A DNA stretch of 57,341 bases from a virus. Position 1 is the first letter of the stretch. Each line of letters starts with the position of its first letter. Location of the stretch: positions 1 through 57,341 of the IMG/VR virus record IMGVR_UViG_3300020034_000017; one strand, written 5' to 3'. The notes below the pieces were generated by a model that did not search any database, was not told the DNA's origin, and saw only the letters and a list, made by a program, of their open reading frames with translations. A program made the position numbers and the translations under genes. Shown one piece after another: positions 25,435-32,106 of this stretch.

Positions 25435-25731
25435 ATGCTGAATTTTTCCTGGAACAAAGAACCGGAAAAGCACATTGACAAGGAAATCACTGCTGTCACG
25501 CGGAAGATGCATGATGAAGGAGTAGATTCGGAGAAGTACCCCACGCTGTTGCGCTATCTGGAGCGTCTACACGAGCTGAAGAAGAAGAACAAGCTTCCGC
25601 CCGTTAGCCGCGACACACTCGCAATTGTCGTCGGGAACTTCCTGATCGCACTCGCCATCATCGCATATGAGCAAAAGCATGTGATGACCACGAAGGTGCC
25701 GATCCCGTTCACCAGAACAGGGAAGACCTAG
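25435..25731 (+). CDS. Small membrane protein at the end of the late operon
   Basis: 98 residues, one hydrophobic segment (TLAIVVGNFLIALAIIAY) after an amphipathic charged region (HELKKKNKLPPVSRD). It resembles a small protein commonly found beside r1t-type holins, so a lysis accessory role is suggested. ATG 25435 has AGAAAGGA upstream; a GTG at 25384 overlapping the holin gene is an alternative start. Confidence 0.6.
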   Translation: MLNFSWNKEPEKHIDKEITAVTRKMHDEGVDSEKYPTLLRYLERLHELKKKNKLPPVSRDTLAIVVGNFLIALAIIAYEQKHVMTTKVPIPFTRTGKT

Positions 25732-25752
25732 TACGACCACCAGAAGTAGATG

Positions 25753-25806
25753 AAAGCATAGAAGCCGTGTGATATTCGAGAGAGTATTACATGGCTTCTA
25801 TGCTTT
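25753..25806 (+). terminator. Terminator of the late (structural) operon
   Basis: AAAGCATAGAAGCC (25753-25766) and GGCTTCTATGCTTT (25793-25806) form a perfect 14-bp stem with a 26-base loop, ending in TTTTC. It lies 22 bases after the last late gene and before the first early-type promoter. Confidence 0.8.
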
Positions 25807-26019
25807 TCTGGCTGAAAACGCAATTTTCACGACGATTGGTCTTTTTTCTCCTCTGAAAATCCCCGGGGGGAAATTTTCGTGCAACTTTTTGAAAAAACAC
25901 CCAGCTAGATTCCTCTGTAATCGATTTGGTGATCCATTCATGAGTGTTGATCCCCGAAAGTTGCTCAAACAGCTTAGAACGCATTCTAGAGGGGTATCCG
26001 CTGATTTAACGGTTATTTC
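25807..26019 (+). other. Gene-free palindrome-rich region
   Basis: About 210 bases without a convincing gene. It contains GAAAA-CGCAA-TTTTC (25814-25828), a GC-core palindrome GAAAAT-CCCCGGGG-GGAA-ATTTTC (25855-25878) and T- and A-runs at 25841-25847 and 25886-25897. The GC-core element resembles the CCGGGGG-AATTTT string at the start of the window (about 12-26). It could be a replication or packaging-related site, or simply a terminator array; nothing decides this. Confidence 0.4.
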
Positions 26020-26049
26020 GCACGCGCAAATTCTACATGTTGTATTATG
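26020..26049 (+). promoter_or_regulatory. Repeated-type promoter P1
   Basis: CACGC-GCAAATTC-TACATG-TTG-TATTAT-GG. This is the first of about ten sites sharing a CACGCA block, a TACATG block and a TRTAAT/TATTAT hexamer. The ATG inside the -10 box is not a start codon. Confidence 0.65.
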
Positions 26050-26079
26050 GAACAAGACCGTCAATCAAAGGAGCCAACA

Positions 26080-26256
26080 ATGGAGACCCCCGAGACCAAC
26101 GAGCAGGACCAGACCAACTCGAACACCTCTGCGTTCGTCAGTGGCATCGCCTTCGTGGCGATCGTCGCTGTCAGCGTGGTGGGGTTCAGGAAGGTCCGGA
26201 ACAAGCTCGCTGCCCGGAAGGCCAGCCAGACGTTCACCCCAGTGACCGCCGAGTAA
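26080..26256 (+). CDS. Small single-span membrane protein (58 aa)
   Basis: 58 residues from ATG 26080 after AAAGGAGCCAAC. An acidic, Thr-rich start, a membrane span (AFVSGIAFVAIVAVSVVGF) and a basic tail (RKVRNKLAARKA) give an N-out, C-in topology. The upstream in-frame ATG at 26047 is part of the promoter. First of three monocistronic units of the same design. No family recognised. Confidence 0.6.
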   Translation: METPETNEQDQTNSNTSAFVSGIAFVAIVAVSVVGFRKVRNKLAARKASQTFTPVTAE

Positions 26257-26262
26257 TGATCC

Positions 26263-26295
26263 AAAGTGAGAGTGCCCACAAGCATTCTCATTTTC
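26263..26295 (+). terminator. Intrinsic terminator T1
   Basis: AAAGTGAGAGTGC and GCATTCTCATTTT (13 bp with two G-T pairs) flank CCACAA and run into a T-rich tail. Nearly the same stem recurs at 26528, 26736 and 46304. Confidence 0.8.
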
Positions 26296-26296
26296 T

Positions 26297-26326
26297 CACG
26301 CAAGTTCTACACGCTCTATTATGAGG
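26297..26326 (+). promoter_or_regulatory. Repeated-type promoter P2
   Basis: CACGCA-AGTTC-TACACG-CTC-TATTAT-GAGG, immediately after terminator T1 and 28 bases before the next start codon. Confidence 0.65.
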
Positions 26327-26354
26327 AATACCCCTCTACAACCAAGGAGCAATC

Positions 26355-26513
26355 ATGAGTGAAGTCCACGACATCACCGAGACGATCCGGGGCCGCGCCA
26401 CCAAGAGCCGCATCCGCAAGGCAATCGCCTTCGCAGGTGCCGCCCTCGTGGGCGCTGCTGCCCTGGCCGTCGTCGCGAAGAAGTCGACCAACTCGGATAC
26501 CCCCGAGCAGTAG
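26355..26513 (+). CDS. Small single-span membrane protein (52 aa)
   Basis: 52 residues after AAGGAGCAATC. A basic amphipathic start (TIRGRATKSRIRKA), a membrane span (AIAFAGAALVGAAALAVVA) and a polar tail. Same design as the gene at 26080 but no clear sequence similarity beyond the span. Own promoter and terminator. Confidence 0.6.
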   Translation: MSEVHDITETIRGRATKSRIRKAIAFAGAALVGAAALAVVAKKSTNSDTPEQ

Positions 26514-26527
26514 AAGAGCAATCCCCC

Positions 26528-26557
26528 AAAGTGAGAGTCCGCAAGGATTCTCATTTT
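26528..26557 (+). terminator. Intrinsic terminator T2
   Basis: AAAGTGAGAGTCC, loop GCAA, GGATTCTCATTTT. Relative to T1 and T3, the pair G-C next to the loop is replaced by C-G on both arms, a compensating change that supports the hairpin. Confidence 0.8.
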
Positions 26558-26559
26558 CT

Positions 26560-26587
26560 CTCGCATCTTTTACATGGTTTGTTATGG
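26560..26587 (+). promoter_or_regulatory. Repeated-type promoter P3
   Basis: CTCGCA-TCTTT-TACATG-GTT-TGTTAT-GG after terminator T2. The first block departs by one base from CACGCA. Confidence 0.6.
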
Positions 26588-26609
26588 AACCACTACAAAG
26601 GAGATTCTA

Positions 26610-26726
26610 ATGGCAAAGAGGAAGAAGTACAGGATCCGGAGCTTTCTGTTCGACATCATCATGGTGTGCGCAACAGGAGGCCTCTGGCTTATCTGGATTT
26701 TCTGCCGCGAGTCAAGGAACAAGTAG
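26610..26726 (+). CDS. Very small membrane protein (38 aa)
   Basis: 38 residues after AAAGGAGATTCTA. Basic start (MAKRKKYRIRS), one membrane span (FLFDIIMVCATGGLWLIWIF) and a short charged end. The Cys and Trp content of the span differs from the two preceding small membrane proteins. It has its own promoter and terminator, which supports real expression. Confidence 0.6.
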   Translation: MAKRKKYRIRSFLFDIIMVCATGGLWLIWIFCRESRNK

Positions 26727-26735
26727 AAGTGATCC

Positions 26736-26765
26736 AAAGTGAGAGTGCGCAAGCATTCTCATTTT
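26736..26765 (+). terminator. Intrinsic terminator T3
   Basis: AAAGTGAGAGTGC, loop GCAA, GCATTCTCATTTT. Almost identical to T1 with a different loop. Confidence 0.8.
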
Positions 26766-26795
26766 CACGCAGAAAATACATGCACTGTAATGAGA
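26766..26795 (+). promoter_or_regulatory. Repeated-type promoter P4
   Basis: CACGCA-GAAAA-TACATG-CAC-TGTAAT-GAGA, abutting terminator T3. Confidence 0.7.
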
Positions 26796-26796
26796 A

Positions 26797-26831
26797 GAAG
26801 ATCTGTCTGTATAGACAGCGCTTCTCTTTTT
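26797..26831 (+). terminator. Leader hairpin with T-run (possible attenuator)
   Basis: Directly after P4: GAAG-AT-CTGTCT, loop GTAT, AGACAG-CG-CTTC, then TCTTTTT. It lies between the promoter and the gene at 26852 and looks like an intrinsic terminator in the leader, so transcription of the gene may be attenuated or a roughly 35-base RNA released. Confidence 0.5.
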
Positions 26832-26851
26832 GTCTCATATTTGGAGGACTA

Positions 26852-27094
26852 ATGACAAACGCACAAAAAGAAGAGCTAGCACAAGAAGCCGTCGAGATGT
26901 ACAAGGATGGGATCTCGATTCATATTCCGAAGAAGGTTGCCGTCGGTCTCTTCGGAGCTGTTATCGCCGCCAACGTCGCGACCGTGTTCGTGATGCAGGC
27001 AATGGTTATCGTGGCGAAGCGATTCAAGAAGGATGAAGACGATGCGGACGTTGTGGTGGTCCAAACACAACGTGATGGAAATACTAAGGAGTAA
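26852..27094 (+). CDS. Single-span membrane protein (80 aa)
   Basis: 80 residues after TTGGAGGACTA. Amphipathic helical start, then a span (VAVGLFGAVIAANVATVFVMQAMVIVA) and a charged tail (KRFKKDEDDADVVVVQ). The leader string CTCATATTTGGAGGACTAATGA is shared with the gene at 39963. No family is recognised. It has a dedicated promoter P4. Confidence 0.65.
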   Translation: MTNAQKEELAQEAVEMYKDGISIHIPKKVAVGLFGAVIAANVATVFVMQAMVIVAKRFKKDEDDADVVVVQTQRDGNTKE

Positions 27095-27122
27095 CGCAGG
27101 ATCTACATCCACTGTAATGAGA
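27093..27122 (+). promoter_or_regulatory. Repeated-type promoter P5
   Basis: ACGCA-GGATC-TACATC-CAC-TGTAAT-GAGA, beginning at the stop codon of the preceding gene with no terminator before it. It leads into a 150-base structured leader. Confidence 0.65.
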
Positions 27123-27125
27123 AGA

Positions 27126-27240
27126 GGACGAGACACGCAGGTGTAGCACCAACAAACCAAAAGTTGCTACCCGTCCGGTGCGATCGAGAGATCGCTAATC
27201 ACGGTTTGCGCTGGGCTGTGAACCCTAGACTTCTCATTTC
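27126..27240 (+). ncRNA. Structured 5' leader of the DUF6353-like operon
   Basis: Three stem-loops can be drawn. GGACG/CGTCC (27126-27130, 27172-27176) encloses GTAGC/GCTAC (27143-27147, 27166-27170). GCGATC-GAGA-GATCGC follows at 27180-27195, and GGTT/AACC at 27203-27224. The leader ends with CTTCTCATTT, complementary to GAGAAG at its start. A regulatory leader or a released small RNA is inferred; no known riboswitch is recognised. Confidence 0.4.
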
Positions 27241-27269
27241 ATTTTGTCTGATGAAAGGACGGAAGCCCG

Positions 27270-28016
27270 TTGACAACACCAGCTATTTTTGACAGAACAA
27301 TCAAAACGCTCAAATCGCATTCACCTGAAATCCTGACCGCCTTCGGGATCACAGGTGTTGCTACAACCGCATATTTGACTGGAAAGGCAACCGTCACTGC
27401 CACGAGACTTGTGGATGAGAGTGAGAGCCGAGGCGGCATCTCTAATGTTCGCAAGCAACGAATCAAGGAGCGTGTACAACTTGTCTGGAAGCTCTACATC
27501 CCAGCAGCCTCTTCGGGTGCCATCACGATTGCTTGCATTTTTGGTGCTCAAAGGGTTAATACTCGTCGGACTACGGCTGCTGTCACGGCGTATACGGTCG
27601 CTGAACGAGCTTTCTCAGAATACCGAGAAAAGGTCGTAGAGCAGATCGGAAAGGGGCCAGAACAGAAAGTTCGTGACAAGATTGCTCAAGATAGGGTAGA
27701 CAAATTTCCGCCTTCTGGGCTAGTTGTCATGGGCACGGGTCATGTTCTGTGCTGTGAGCTGTACACCGGGCGATATTTCCAGAGCGAGATGGAAACGCTC
27801 AAGCAAGCCAGGAACGACATCAATGCAAGAGTCAATCAAGAACGTTGGGTAACGCTGAGTGAGTTCTATGACATCATCGGTCTAGATCACACGTCAGTAT
27901 CTTCCAGCCTTGGGTGGGATGCAGACAAGCTGATGGATATTCAGTTCACGTCTGTTCTTGCTGAGGGTAAGGACCCATGCCTAGCGTTCGACTACAACTA
28001 CGTGAAGCCACTCTAG
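27270..28016 (+). CDS. DUF6353-like membrane protein (copy 1)
   Basis: 248 residues, TTG start after GAAAGGACGGAAGCCC. Two hydrophobic segments (EILTAFGITGVATTAYLTG and LYIPAASSGAITIACIFGA) anchor it, followed by a helical region and a C-terminal globular domain (RWVTLSEFYDIIGLDHTS...LGW). This matches proteins I know as DUF6353 from actinobacterial phages; function unknown. Paralogous C-terminal domains occur at 29817, 44425 and probably 28955. Confidence 0.6.
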   Translation: MTTPAIFDRTIKTLKSHSPEILTAFGITGVATTAYLTGKATVTATRLVDESESRGGISNVRKQRIKERVQLVWKLYIPAASSGAITIACIFGAQRVNTRRTTAAVTAYTVAERAFSEYREKVVEQIGKGPEQKVRDKIAQDRVDKFPPSGLVVMGTGHVLCCELYTGRYFQSEMETLKQARNDINARVNQERWVTLSEFYDIIGLDHTSVSSSLGWDADKLMDIQFTSVLAEGKDPCLAFDYNYVKPL

Positions 28017-28029
28017 AGGAGATATTTGA

Positions 28030-28170
28030 ATGGATGAAACCACAATCGCTGCCATCGAGCTTCCGCCCATGCAGAAGCTGGGTGTGCTCGTGTTGGGCAC
28101 AATCGCAGGATTCGCTGCCGACCATTTCACCAGAAAGGGTGTCACGAAGTTCCTTCTGAACCGACAGTAA
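28030..28170 (+). CDS. Small protein with hydrophobic segment (46 aa)
   Basis: 46 residues after GAGGAGATATTTGA. A hydrophobic stretch (KLGVLVLGTIAGFAADHF) lies in the middle and the C-terminus is basic. Located 14 bases after the DUF6353-like gene and before another small gene. No family recognised. Confidence 0.55.
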   Translation: MDETTIAAIELPPMQKLGVLVLGTIAGFAADHFTRKGVTKFLLNRQ

Positions 28171-28233
28171 ACCATTACCAGAGTGTGTGCTTTGGCATGC
28201 ACTCTGGTTTTGCCAGATGAAAGGACGGCATAT

Positions 28234-28488
28234 TTGACTTGGTTCGTATTAGCTGCAGCCGTTCCAGACGGCACACAGATCTTGGCAGTAGATGCTCCAG
28301 TTCGTCGGGACGCCATGATATTTGCTGAGAAGCAGATTCGTGAGGTGTACAAACTTCCGACCAGCTACGAGATCATGGGACAAGTTCTCGAAGAGTGCAC
28401 CACAGAAGAGGAAGCCCGATCGTTTATGGAACGTCTTCGTGACGTCATGGAGAAAGCAAAGGAAAAAGATGCTCAAGCGACCGATTAA
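28234..28488 (+). CDS. Hypothetical protein (84 aa)
   Basis: 84 residues from TTG 28234, chosen because GAAAGGACGGCATAT precedes it just as GAAAGGACGG precedes the TTG start at 27270. The protein begins with a short strand pair (WFVLAAAVPDGTQILAVD) and continues as charged helices ending in a Lys/Asp-rich tail. It overlaps the next gene by 20 bases. No family recognised. Confidence 0.55.
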   Translation: MTWFVLAAAVPDGTQILAVDAPVRRDAMIFAEKQIREVYKLPTSYEIMGQVLEECTTEEEARSFMERLRDVMEKAKEKDAQATD

Positions 28489-28945
28489 GTACAAGGATTT
28501 TGATGACCAGGATGTTGAAGAGGAGTTCTACTTCAACATCTCAGAAGCAGAGATCATTGAGCTAGAGCACGAGCACAAGGGCGGAATGTCCGGGTGGTTG
28601 GAAGAGCTTGTCAAAATTGAAGACAACAAAAGACTGTTTGCGGAGTTGAAGAACATTGTCTTGCTTTCGTATGGCGAGAAGTCTCCTGACGGAAAGCAGT
28701 TTGTCAAGAGTCCTGAGATTCGCGCTGGTTTCGAATCCCATGCTGCATACAATGCGCTAATGTACGAGATCTTCTCGGATGAAGGCAATGCGGCCGCTTT
28801 CTTGACTGGCGTCTTCCCAGAGCGAGTTCGCAAAGAAATCGCAGAGAATGCCGCTAAGAGAGCAGCGAAGGATGCCGGTGCTGATTCCCCAGCAGAACCG
28901 AAGCCTCCGCTTCCTCCTACTCCCCCGACTCCACCTACGACTTAA
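28469..28945 (+). CDS. Tail-assembly-chaperone-like protein outside the tail module
   Basis: 158 residues, ATG after AAAGGAAAAAG. It begins KRPIKYKDFDDQDVEEEFYFN, with the helix-rich pattern SEAEIIELE...EDNKRLFAELKNIVLLSYGEKSPDGK...F-KSPE. This resembles a family of small proteins annotated as tail assembly chaperones in siphoviruses. A Pro/Thr tail ends the protein. If so, it is 10 kb from the tape measure gene and in an early-type operon, which is odd; a different role for the fold is equally possible. Confidence 0.5.
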   Translation: MLKRPIKYKDFDDQDVEEEFYFNISEAEIIELEHEHKGGMSGWLEELVKIEDNKRLFAELKNIVLLSYGEKSPDGKQFVKSPEIRAGFESHAAYNALMYEIFSDEGNAAAFLTGVFPERVRKEIAENAAKRAAKDAGADSPAEPKPPLPPTPPTPPTT

Positions 28946-28954
28946 GGAGCCTTT

Positions 28955-29668
28955 ATGGCAGACGAAGAAGAACCGAAGGAAGATGAGCCAAAAGGGAAGG
29001 CCGTCGATCCAAGAGAACCTAAGCCGACTAAGGGCACGGATTACTCCAACGCTCAAAAGAAAGGCGGACGGCAGAAGGTAGAGAAGGCTGAGAAGAACAT
29101 CAAGAAGGTCGTCTCTGGCGAAGTCAAAGTCGAGAAGCGAGGCATCGGTAAGAAGATCAAAGATCTCTTCGTCGCGGCTGATATCAGATCTGTCTGGTCA
29201 TACGTGGCCTTTGATATTCTGATTCCAGCAGCAAAGGGAATGATCGTGGACGGTGTTGCTCGTGGTGCTGATCGATTTGTCTACGGAGATAGCCGTGCAG
29301 CACGACGAAGTGGTGGTCTCGGTGAGCGTTCACGTATCACGTACGGCGGAATCGTCGATCGTGGTCGCGACGAGCGCAGAGATTCTCGTACACGTCCACC
29401 GAGCAACATCGATCGCACTCGACATCCTCGCTCGAACCGAAACGACTATATCTTCACCAGACGAGAAGATGCTGTCGATGTTCTAGACGAGATGTATCGT
29501 GTTCTCGAGGTCTGCGACGTTGTTTCTGTCGGAGACTTCAACGACATGGTTGGACTTCCTTCTCCTCACACAGATCAGAAGTGGGGTTGGGAGGAACTCC
29601 GAGGTGTTGATATTCGTGATGTACGTAGCGGATGGGTGATTGATCTTCCAGACCCCGAGCCAATCTAA
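28955..29668 (+). CDS. Basic protein with DUF6353-type C-terminal domain
   Basis: 237 residues after TAAGGAGCCTTT. Residues 1-60 are charged and disordered, residues 70-100 hold a hydrophobic segment (SYVAFDILIPAAKGMIVDGV), residues 100-155 are very Arg-rich (nucleic-acid-like), and the end (REDAVDVLDEMYRVLEVCDVVSVGDFNDMVGL...WGW) resembles the C-terminal domain of the DUF6353-like proteins nearby. The Arg-rich part could bind nucleic acid or phospholipid. Function unknown. Confidence 0.6.
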   Translation: MADEEEPKEDEPKGKAVDPREPKPTKGTDYSNAQKKGGRQKVEKAEKNIKKVVSGEVKVEKRGIGKKIKDLFVAADIRSVWSYVAFDILIPAAKGMIVDGVARGADRFVYGDSRAARRSGGLGERSRITYGGIVDRGRDERRDSRTRPPSNIDRTRHPRSNRNDYIFTRREDAVDVLDEMYRVLEVCDVVSVGDFNDMVGLPSPHTDQKWGWEELRGVDIRDVRSGWVIDLPDPEPI

Positions 29669-29685
29669 CGCAAAGGAGGTTGGGT

Positions 29686-29820
29686 GTGGATACGAATCAG
29701 CAAAGGGAAGCATTACTAAAGGTGTACCCGCACTGGACCGACAAGGTGAAGAAGATGTCTGAGGCTCAGGTCACAGCCATTTTCCTACGGCTTCAATCTC
29801 AAGGAAAGTTGGGTAAATGA
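29686..29820 (+). CDS. Small hypothetical protein (44 aa)
   Basis: 44 residues, GTG start after AAAGGAGGTTGG. One amphipathic two-helix sequence (REALLKVYPHWTDKVKKMSEAQVTAIFLRLQ). The stop overlaps the next start (ATGA). A short helix-turn-helix-like DNA contact is possible but not provable. Confidence 0.55.
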   Translation: MDTNQQREALLKVYPHWTDKVKKMSEAQVTAIFLRLQSQGKLGK

Positions 29821-30698
29821 TGAAATTCGTACCTACAGGTGTGACACGGCTAGTTGGTAAAACCATGTTGCAGACGAAGAAGAACTCGCCGCATATTTTC
29901 TTCGCTGCTGGAGTAACCGGAGTGTGTGTCAGTACGTTTCTCGCTTGTCGAGCAACTCTGAAGCTGGAGCCAGTTCTAGATCAGATGAAGGACAATCTTG
30001 ACAGAGCGAAGCGAAAGCCTGACGTTGCTGAAAGAAACGGAATCGGATATTCTGATTCTGAACATCGACGAGAGATGGCTCATGTGTACTTCCAGGGAGG
30101 CAAAGAACTAGGTAAGCTTTATGGTCCCGCTTTCGTTGTGGGAGCGGCATCCATTACTGCACTCACAGGTTCACATGTTCAGCTTTCTCGTCGCAATGCT
30201 GCTCTCACGGCTGCATACGCTGGTATCGCTCAGGCACTCGAAGAGTACCGAGGGCGTGTCAGGGCGGAGGTCGGCGATGAGAAGGAGAGTGATATTTGGC
30301 TCGGAGTCGAAGAGCAGACTATCACAGATGAAGATGGCAAGAAGCAAAAGATCAAGGTTGCAGCAAATCCGGAGCGTCATTCTCGATTCTTCGATCAGAA
30401 ATGCGGTAACTGGAAGCCAGATCCAGATTACAACCGTTTCTTCTTGCAATCTCAGCAGAACTTCTGGAATCAGCGACTCCATGCCTTCGGGTATGTCTTC
30501 CTGAACGACGTTTACGAGTCACTCGGCTATGAGCGAACCAGCGATGGTCAGCTTCTTGGTTGGACTGTGGACTCAGGGGAAGGCTATATTTCGTTCGGGC
30601 TTGAGGATCATCTGAACGTCAAGAATCGAGATGTTCTGGGATGGAGTCAGCTTCTCACGTTCAACATCGACACAACCGTAATGTACCACAAGATCTAG
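29817..30698 (+). CDS. DUF6353-like membrane protein (copy 2)
   Basis: 293 residues. Same design as 27270: hydrophobic segments HIFFAAGVTGVCVSTFLACRA and PAFVVGAASITALTG, a helix with EALEEYRGRVRAEVG, and a C-terminal domain (SQQNFWNQRLHAFGYVFLNDVYESLG...LLGWTVDSG...FGLED). The C-terminal domain is closely matched by the stand-alone protein at 44425. Function unknown; repeated copies suggest a membrane-associated complex. Confidence 0.65.
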   Translation: MMKFVPTGVTRLVGKTMLQTKKNSPHIFFAAGVTGVCVSTFLACRATLKLEPVLDQMKDNLDRAKRKPDVAERNGIGYSDSEHRREMAHVYFQGGKELGKLYGPAFVVGAASITALTGSHVQLSRRNAALTAAYAGIAQALEEYRGRVRAEVGDEKESDIWLGVEEQTITDEDGKKQKIKVAANPERHSRFFDQKCGNWKPDPDYNRFFLQSQQNFWNQRLHAFGYVFLNDVYESLGYERTSDGQLLGWTVDSGEGYISFGLEDHLNVKNRDVLGWSQLLTFNIDTTVMYHKI

Positions 30699-30710
30699 GA
30701 GGGATCCGTT

Positions 30711-31574
30711 ATGAACGAGCGCATTGCTCATATTTTCAAGAGCCCCTGGACGATTCCATCGGCTGTTGGCGTTGTTGCGTTCGGAGGAGGTGTTGGTCTA
30801 GGTTATATTCTCGGTAAGCGAAAGGCTGAGAAGGATCTGGACGCGCAGTTTACCAACGTCTCTTACGATGAGGTCAAGGATTACTTGGCAGGTGACGGAG
30901 ACGATGAAGTCCATGAGTTCTTCGACACAGAAGGAATGGCTAGGCAACGAGTGATCATCGACGAAGAGGCATACCATTCTCCAGCGGTTATTCCGGAGAC
31001 GGATGCTGAGATTGGACCAAATGGCGATACCGTCATCGTGCGACCTCAAGACTTCGGCGAGGAGCATCTGGAGGACGATATTTCCGAGAAGTCGTTCGAG
31101 GAAGAGTTGCGAGAAGGCACTCCTCACGAAGACACCGAGGAACCGGATTTCGAGCCTGTTCATGTTAACGTTTTCGATGATGGCAACTGGGATTGGGAGA
31201 TCGAAGTTGCTGCTCGAGAAGCTCTCAACCCCGGCACGCCGTATATCCTGCATCGAGACGAGTTCTACAGAAACGAGTTCGACTACACCCAGACCACACT
31301 CGCATATTACGAAGGTGATGAAACCGTGGTCGTCGAAGGAGAGCAGGAGCCTCTCTTTGATTTCCAAAGGTTGACGGGTGAGCTGAACTTTGGTCACGGA
31401 TCAGGGGATCCAAACGTCGTTCTCATTCGCAACGACGAACGACGAGCCGAGTACGAGATTTGTCGTAACGAAGGACATTTCGCAAAGGAAGTTCTCGGGT
31501 ACGAGGCTGAGCAACGAGCAGAAGCCAAAGACCTGAAGCACTCCCGAGTCGGAAGGTTCCGGGACGAGGACTAA
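30711..31574 (+). CDS. Acidic single-span membrane protein
   Basis: 287 residues after TAGGAGGGATCCGTT. One membrane span near the N-terminus (IPSAVGVVAFGGGVGLGYILG), then a strongly acidic region and a C-terminal globular part (DEFYRNEFDYTQTTLAYYEGDETVV). It follows a DUF6353-like gene by 12 bases and has the same N-terminal anchor style, so it probably acts with it. No family recognised. Confidence 0.6.
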   Translation: MNERIAHIFKSPWTIPSAVGVVAFGGGVGLGYILGKRKAEKDLDAQFTNVSYDEVKDYLAGDGDDEVHEFFDTEGMARQRVIIDEEAYHSPAVIPETDAEIGPNGDTVIVRPQDFGEEHLEDDISEKSFEEELREGTPHEDTEEPDFEPVHVNVFDDGNWDWEIEVAAREALNPGTPYILHRDEFYRNEFDYTQTTLAYYEGDETVVVEGEQEPLFDFQRLTGELNFGHGSGDPNVVLIRNDERRAEYEICRNEGHFAKEVLGYEAEQRAEAKDLKHSRVGRFRDED

Positions 31575-31576
31575 CC

Positions 31577-32095
31577 ATGGCTGAGCCTCTTGAAGAGACA
31601 TATTTCAAGTGGCTTTGCGCAAAAGTACGCAAAAACTCAGGCTCACACCACTACAACCTGTTTAGAATCCTTCACAACACCGAGTTCACTTGGGTTGTGA
31701 GTATGGACAGGAACAGAGCAGCGGATGGGCGGGAACTCCGAGAGTATTACTGCACTGCAGCATATGTTCGAAAAGATCGGATCTGGTTCGGAGAACCATG
31801 TTCGGTACTCGAGATGCTAATTGCATTTGCTGATCGGGCTTCATATCAGACAGACATGCCGCTGAGAGACTGGTTTTGGCAGTTCATGATCAATCTCAAG
31901 CTTGACGGATACAGCGGAGTAAGTAGGTCTGATGAACCGTACATCGAGGAGATTCTCTATATCTTCTTGGCTAGACAGTACGACGAGTGTGGCGACGGAG
32001 GTTTGTTTCCGTTGCGCAAGCCATGTAAACGCGATCAAAGAAGGAGGGAACTCTGGTATCAGCTGTTTGACTACTTGGACGACCAGGGCATCTGA
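31577..32095 (+). CDS. Hypothetical protein upstream of the replication polymerase
   Basis: 172 residues, starting 2 bases after the previous stop. An alpha-helical, Trp- and Tyr-rich protein with a CKRDQRRRELWYQLFDYLDD C-terminus. Reading order (this gene, then the polymerase after GGAGGGGTA) suggests a replication-related partner, but no motif shows it. Confidence 0.6.
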   Translation: MAEPLEETYFKWLCAKVRKNSGSHHYNLFRILHNTEFTWVVSMDRNRAADGRELREYYCTAAYVRKDRIWFGEPCSVLEMLIAFADRASYQTDMPLRDWFWQFMINLKLDGYSGVSRSDEPYIEEILYIFLARQYDECGDGGLFPLRKPCKRDQRRRELWYQLFDYLDDQGI

Positions 32096-32106
32096 AAGGA
32101 GGGGTA

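Noticed and set aside
25769-26245. 158-codon plus-strand frame from 25769
   Set aside because: It crosses the late terminator, the palindromes and promoter P1, and has no ribosome site; the real gene there starts at 26080 in another frame.
26531-26610. In-frame ATGs within TATTATGG / TGTTATGG
   Set aside because: These ATGs belong to the -10-like elements of promoters; better starts with ribosome sites lie downstream.
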